Assembly: GCA_026399875.1 (NCBI GenBank)
Contig: JAPLQF010000043.1
Span: forward strand, 1 to 64,000
Direction of reading: 5' to 3'
Source: Burkholderiales bacterium
Lineage (GTDB): Bacteria; Pseudomonadota; Gammaproteobacteria; Burkholderiales; Burkholderiaceae_E
DNA length: 64,000 bases
The notes beneath the pieces are model-generated. The model had not been told where the DNA came from. It saw only the letters and a list, made by a program, of their open reading frames with translations, and did not search any database. Made by a program: the position numbers and the translations under genes. Shown in pieces: positions 60,386 through 64,000 of this stretch (positions are counted from its first letter, which is position 1; each line of letters begins with the position of its first letter).

Positions 60386-61983
60386 CATCCTTCGGCCGGC
60401 GCCGGCCGCTCAGGCTGGTGCTCGCGGCGGTGCTGGCGCTGGCATTACTTGCCTGCGGAAAGCGCGACGAGCCGCCCGCGGGCGTGCAAGCGCCCATCAT
60501 CCCTCGCGAGGCCTTCACCATTCTGGCCGGATCTGAGCTGAAGGATCTGGAGGCCGCCATCGTCAGCGCGGCCAGTGCCGCCGGGGTTGACCTGAAGCTG
60601 TCTTATGCCGGGACGCTGGATATCGTCGAGCGAGTCAATGCAGGCGAGCGCTTCGACGCCATCCTTCCGCCCAATGGCGCCTATCCGGCTCTGGCACTGC
60701 AAACCAAGCCCGTGGCCCGGGAAAAACTTTTTTACTCGCGTATCGCGCTCGGTGTAAAAGCCGCCAAGGTCGCCCAGCTCGGCTGGAACACCAACCCGCC
60801 GGGATGGGCCGAAATCGCCAAGGTCGCGGGCGCGGGCAAATTGCGCTATGGCATGACCAACCCGACCAGCTCGAACACCGGGATGAGCGCATTGTTCGCA
60901 GTGGCCTCGGCGCTGGCCGGAAAGACCGAAGACCTCGACACACAGGATGTCGATGAGAAGCAACTGCGGGCATTTCTGTCGGGTCAAAAGCTGACAGCCG
61001 GCAGCTCGGGCTGGCTGGCGCAGGCCTACATCGCAAATCCTGCGGCAATTGATGCAATGGTCAATTACGAGGCCGTGATCCTGCGCGCCAACGAGACCCT
61101 GGCGCCAGCCGACAAATTGATCCTGATCTATCCGCGCGACGGCATGATTTCAGCCGATTACCCGCTGATGCTGCTCAACGGCGACAAGCGTGACGCCTAC
61201 AACCGACTGGTCGCAGCCCTGAAGGCGGCACCATTCCAGCGCGACGCTCTGTCGGGTGCCTTCCTGCGGCCCGCCAATCCCGATGTCGCGGCGGCCAGTG
61301 CATTGCCCCTGACCGCCGTATCTGAACTGGGCTTTCCGAATCGGCTCGAAGTCATCGACGCAGTGCTTGGCGCCTATCAGGCGCAGTGGCGCAAGCCTGC
61401 GACCTCGATCTTCGTACTCGACGTCAGCGGCTCAATGAAAGGACCACGCCTGATCGCAATGCGGGATGCCCTGAAAGGATTGACGGGCGCGGAGGATTCG
61501 AACACTGCCGCAAGCGCCAGCAACCGTTACAGCGCATTCCAGAGCCGCGAGCGAGTGGTTCTGATCACCTTTTCCAGCCAGGCCTCGGCACCGGTCTGGG
61601 TCCGCTTCGACGCCGACAAGATCGACGCGGCTCGCGCCTCCCTGCGCCAGCAGGCCGACGCGATGGTGGCAGACGGCGGGACCGCCATCTACTCGGCGCT
61701 TTCGGTCGCCCAGGAGCTGGCTCGCCAGGAGCTCGCAAGGGAACCCGATCGCCTTGTGAGCATCGTTTTGCTGACCGACGGCGAGAGTAATGCCGGCATG
61801 CCGCTCGAGGACTTTCGTGCCCGATACAGCGGCGGGTTTGCAGCCCGCATCTTCCCGATCCTTTTTGGCGAAGGTAACGTTTCCGAGATGCAGCAGATTG
61901 CACGGCTCTCGGGCGGACGGGAATTCGACGGGCGCAACCTGCAGCTCAGGCAGGTCTTCAAGGAAATTCGCGGCTACCAGTGA
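60382..61983 (+). CDS. Lipoprotein fusing a substrate-binding-protein fold to a von Willebrand A domain
   Basis: 533 aa, GTG start overlapping the TelA stop (GTGA). Lipobox LALALLAC with Cys25. Residues 45-320 are a type-2 binding-protein domain (AFTILAGSELKDLEAAIVSA, YAGTLDIVERVNAGERFDAI, KLRYGMTNPTSSNTGMSALF). Residues about 340-530 are a VWA domain: FVLDVSGSMKG (MIDAS Asp347, Ser349, Ser351) and VLLTDGESNAGMP. The protein should sit on the outer face of a membrane with a metal-dependent ligand site. This fusion, next to TelA, is the core of the unusual module. Confidence 0.9.
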   Translation: MTSFGRRRPLRLVLAAVLALALLACGKRDEPPAGVQAPIIPREAFTILAGSELKDLEAAIVSAASAAGVDLKLSYAGTLDIVERVNAGERFDAILPPNGAYPALALQTKPVAREKLFYSRIALGVKAAKVAQLGWNTNPPGWAEIAKVAGAGKLRYGMTNPTSSNTGMSALFAVASALAGKTEDLDTQDVDEKQLRAFLSGQKLTAGSSGWLAQAYIANPAAIDAMVNYEAVILRANETLAPADKLILIYPRDGMISADYPLMLLNGDKRDAYNRLVAALKAAPFQRDALSGAFLRPANPDVAAASALPLTAVSELGFPNRLEVIDAVLGAYQAQWRKPATSIFVLDVSGSMKGPRLIAMRDALKGLTGAEDSNTAASASNRYSAFQSRERVVLITFSSQASAPVWVRFDADKIDAARASLRQQADAMVADGGTAIYSALSVAQELARQELAREPDRLVSIVLLTDGESNAGMPLEDFRARYSGGFAARIFPILFGEGNVSEMQQIARLSGGREFDGRNLQLRQVFKEIRGYQ

Positions 61984-62007
61984 TGCGAAGATCTATGTTG
62001 TCAGTTC

Positions 62008-62637
62008 ATGGCTGAGCGCACGCTGAAGCTTCGGGCATTGCTGTTTCTCTACAGCACGGCCAACATTTCAGGCTGCGCACTCGCGCTGCTCGGTCCGGTC
62101 TTGCTGTTTGCCGGGGTCATCGACAATGGCTGGATGCTGATCACCGCCGGGCTGTATGCCGCAGGCTGGTTGCTGGGTCGCAAGCCAGCCGAACTCGAGC
62201 GCCATATCGAGGACAGCCTGAGCCTGGAGCAGATGCTGGTGCGTCTGGACCGATTGGTCGCGCAGGCCAAGCCACACCTGACCGACGAGATGCGCAGGCG
62301 TCTGGACCGGGTACGCGAGTCGATCGGCGAGGTTCTGCCACGGCTTCTGGTTGCCCGGTCGCACGATGACGACCTGTACACCGTGCGCGAGACAGTCTTG
62401 CGCTATCTGCCCGAGACGCTTGCCAACTATGTCGCGCTGCCGCCCGCATTCCGGACGACGCACGTCCTGAAAGACGGCAAGACCGCCCGCCAGCTGCTGG
62501 ACGAACAGCTCGCCCTGCTCGATGACAAGCTCCGGGAAGTGGTTGCCAATGTGGCGGCAAGCGATGCAAATGCGCTGATTGCAAATGGCCAGTTTCTGGA
62601 GATGAAGTTCAATCAGCCCGACTTTCTCGAACGCTGA
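62008..62637 (+). CDS. XpaC-like membrane protein
   Basis: 209 aa. Two hydrophobic segments (residues about 8-33 and 35-56; SGCALALLGPVLLFAGVIDN, WMLITAGLYAAGWLLGRKP) followed by a helical cytoplasmic domain with DSLSLEQMLVRLDRLVAQAK, MRRRLDRVRESIGEVLPRLL and YLPETLANYVALPPAFRTTH. The layout fits XpaC-like proteins, which pair with TelA in Bacillus operons. It ends the four-gene module, 24 bp after the VWA lipoprotein. Function unknown; a membrane partner for TelA is likely. Confidence 0.6.
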   Translation: MAERTLKLRALLFLYSTANISGCALALLGPVLLFAGVIDNGWMLITAGLYAAGWLLGRKPAELERHIEDSLSLEQMLVRLDRLVAQAKPHLTDEMRRRLDRVRESIGEVLPRLLVARSHDDDLYTVRETVLRYLPETLANYVALPPAFRTTHVLKDGKTARQLLDEQLALLDDKLREVVANVAASDANALIANGQFLEMKFNQPDFLER

Positions 62638-62861
62638 GGACATCGCCTCCTTCGCCTGCGTCACCTCAACAATCAACCCAGACCACATCTGTTTTCGACC
62701 CGGGCAATCGCCCTGGCGGTCTGATTGAATCAACCTGATACCAAGGGCGCCAGGCGGCACTGACTCTGACGCAGCCCGTTCAGTCGGGTATTGATGCCGG
62801 CGATCGGATTTCGTGACCGTGCGGCCAGACAGGCTCAAGCTTGATAATTGCCTGCCGATAT

Positions 62862-62882
62862 CTCTCGTAGCCCCAACGAGAG
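62862..62882 (+). promoter_or_regulatory. Hairpin just upstream of the FG-GAP lipoprotein start
   Basis: Arms CTCTCGT and ACGAGAG (7 bp) with a 7-nt loop AGCCCCA, ending 6 nt before the ATG at 62889. No clear Shine-Dalgarno is visible, so the hairpin may influence translation start. The rest of the 62638-62888 gap shows no gene. Confidence 0.4.
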
Positions 62883-62888
62883 CGCACG

Positions 62889-64000
62889 ATGCCCACCAAC
62901 AGACTTCGCTGCGCTGCAGCCTGCATACTCCTGCCGTTTTTGGCCAGCCTGGTCGCATGCGGCGGCGCCGGCGGTGGCAACAGCAGCACAAACACGACAG
63001 CGACTGCGACATCGACTGCACCGACCACGGCAGCGCCCACTGCAGCGCCCACTGTCAACCTTGCCCTGTCATCAAGCAAAGCCTCGGTCAACAGTCCGGT
63101 GACACTGAGCTGGTCGTCGACCGATGCCACCAGCTGCAACAGTTCGGGCTCATGGTCGGGCGGGCAAGCCGCGCATGGCAGCAAGTCGATCACGCCCGCT
63201 GCCGGCGGGCAATTCAGCTACACCATCGCCTGCACTGGCGCAGGCGGCTCAGCCGCCAAAACCGTCGTCCTGACCGTCCCGATGCCGGTTCTGGCGACCA
63301 GCTACGAGAACAAGAACGACATCGCGCTCGACGATCCGAAGCTGCCCAATCTTCAGGACATTCCTGGTGTCACCCTCGAGTCCGGCGAACAGAATCTCGG
63401 TCAGCGAGGCATGGCCTTTGCGGATTTTCTGCAGGAAGGCACCTTCAGCGCAATCACTGCCTCGACCTTCTACAAGAATGCCTTTCCGGGCAGCAATCCT
63501 CTGAAATGGCCGGACTCACCGGCCAAGCTGTACTTTCTTCGCAAGGACGCCAGCGGCAAATGGACCGACGTCACCAACCAGCTGATCAAGAACCCCAGCG
63601 AACGCACGATCTGCGTGAGCCCCGGGTTCATCGAGATCGCCGATATGAACAAGGATGGCAGGCCCGATGCGGTCATCAGTTGCACCGGCCCCGACTTCAC
63701 CATCAACGGCGTTTTCGATGACAGCTCGCTGCAGTATGCAGTGCTGAGTCAGCCTGATGGCAGCTATCGGGTCGTGATGCTGGCCGTACCATCAATCTAT
63801 GCACATCAGGTGGCGCTGGCGGACATCGATGGTGATGGCAATGTCGACATCCTGTCGGTCGATACCGGACGTTTTCGTACGCCGATCGTGCTGTGGGGCA
63901 ACGGCGACGGCACCATCCGGGTCGATGCGACGCGCTTTCCGAGCGACATGTCCCAGAAGGCGATCTATGGCATCCGGGCCATTCCGATCAACGGCAAGAT
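62889..64000 (+). CDS. FG-GAP/VCBS-repeat lipoprotein (partial, 3' end outside window)
   Basis: About 370 codons, open to the window end. ATG 62889 begins MPTNRLRCAAACILLPFLAS, LVACGG with a lipobox Cys, then a Thr/Ala-rich linker (about 30-57) and a bacterial Ig-like domain (VNLALSSSKASVNSPVTLSW, Cys pair). Two FG-GAP-like calcium-binding repeats are visible: IADMNKDGRPDAVI and LADIDGDGNVDILSVD (D-x-D/N-x-D-G). A surface-exposed lipoprotein with beta-propeller repeats, probably for adhesion or binding. The start is covered by a different-frame translation in many gene calls. Confidence 0.85.
   Translation, partial: MPTNRLRCAAACILLPFLASLVACGGAGGGNSSTNTTATATSTAPTTAAPTAAPTVNLALSSSKASVNSPVTLSWSSTDATSCNSSGSWSGGQAAHGSKSITPAAGGQFSYTIACTGAGGSAAKTVVLTVPMPVLATSYENKNDIALDDPKLPNLQDIPGVTLESGEQNLGQRGMAFADFLQEGTFSAITASTFYKNAFPGSNPLKWPDSPAKLYFLRKDASGKWTDVTNQLIKNPSERTICVSPGFIEIADMNKDGRPDAVISCTGPDFTINGVFDDSSLQYAVLSQPDGSYRVVMLAVPSIYAHQVALADIDGDGNVDILSVDTGRFRTPIVLWGNGDGTIRVDATRFPSDMSQKAIYGIRAIPINGK

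Noticed and set aside
1-64000. Insertion sequences, rRNA genes or CRISPR arrays
   Set aside because: No transposase, terminal inverted repeat pair, rRNA signature or regular repeat-spacer array was seen on either strand.

Overview
The window (64 kb, about 62% G+C, densely coded on both strands) looks like chromosomal DNA of a betaproteobacterium, probably Burkholderiales. The signs are a DUF1631 protein, a Bug/TctC-type periplasmic binding protein, a Lys/Ala-rich histone-like protein, RlmJ, many CoA-dependent catabolic genes and one tRNA-Val(GAC). No rRNA, CRISPR array or intact insertion sequence was seen. All calls come from reading the translations, with no database search.

Layout. 1-10 kb: partial HpcH/HpaI aldolase, hybrid sensor kinase, isochorismatase-like hydrolase, DUF4864 protein, photolyase/cryptochrome, two fasciclin-domain exported proteins divergent from a TetR regulator, and a coupled pair of uncharacterised genes. 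10-13 kb: DUF302 gene followed by a frameshifted FAD oxidoreductase remnant, a double-cupin protein, and a decayed tyrosine recombinase ending at a tRNA-Val gene, which is the scar of an old integration. 13-19 kb: metallophosphoesterase, divergent ferric-iron-type ABC permease and ATPase with a Fur-like site between them, DUF1631. 19-22.3 kb: a CaiB/BaiF protein closely resembling 2-methylfumaryl-CoA isomerase (mct) next to (2S)-methylsuccinyl-CoA dehydrogenase (mcd). 22.4-26 kb: small protein, SRAP peptidase, MscS channel, YbjQ protein, deleted HAD pseudogene.

26-40 kb is a catabolic/transport block: zinc-type dehydrogenase, COG3618 amidohydrolase, GST, a complete five-gene oligopeptide/dipeptide-type ABC importer, Bug receptor, broken aldehyde dehydrogenase, dienoyl-CoA isomerase-like crotonase and a deacylase. 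40-54 kb mixes housekeeping and accessory genes: glyoxalase II, VOC protein, RlmJ, SDRs, PNPOx-like, SYLF, YcgJ, voltage-gated channel, NIPSNAP, DUF3047, alpha/beta hydrolase, GST and the histone-like protein.

54-58 kb is a tight operon: acyl-CoA ligase, SCP-x-type thiolase, DUF35 zinc-ribbon/OB partner and TauD-type dioxygenase. 58-62.7 kb holds the most unusual module: an anchored binding-protein-like protein, a TelA family protein, a lipoprotein fusing a binding-protein fold to a von Willebrand A domain, and an XpaC-like membrane protein. The window ends inside an FG-GAP-repeat lipoprotein.

Four genes are visibly broken (FAD oxidoreductase, integrase, HAD hydrolase, aldehyde dehydrogenase). 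The multi-site damage in the integrase and HAD genes argues for real decay. The single lesions in the other two could be sequence errors.
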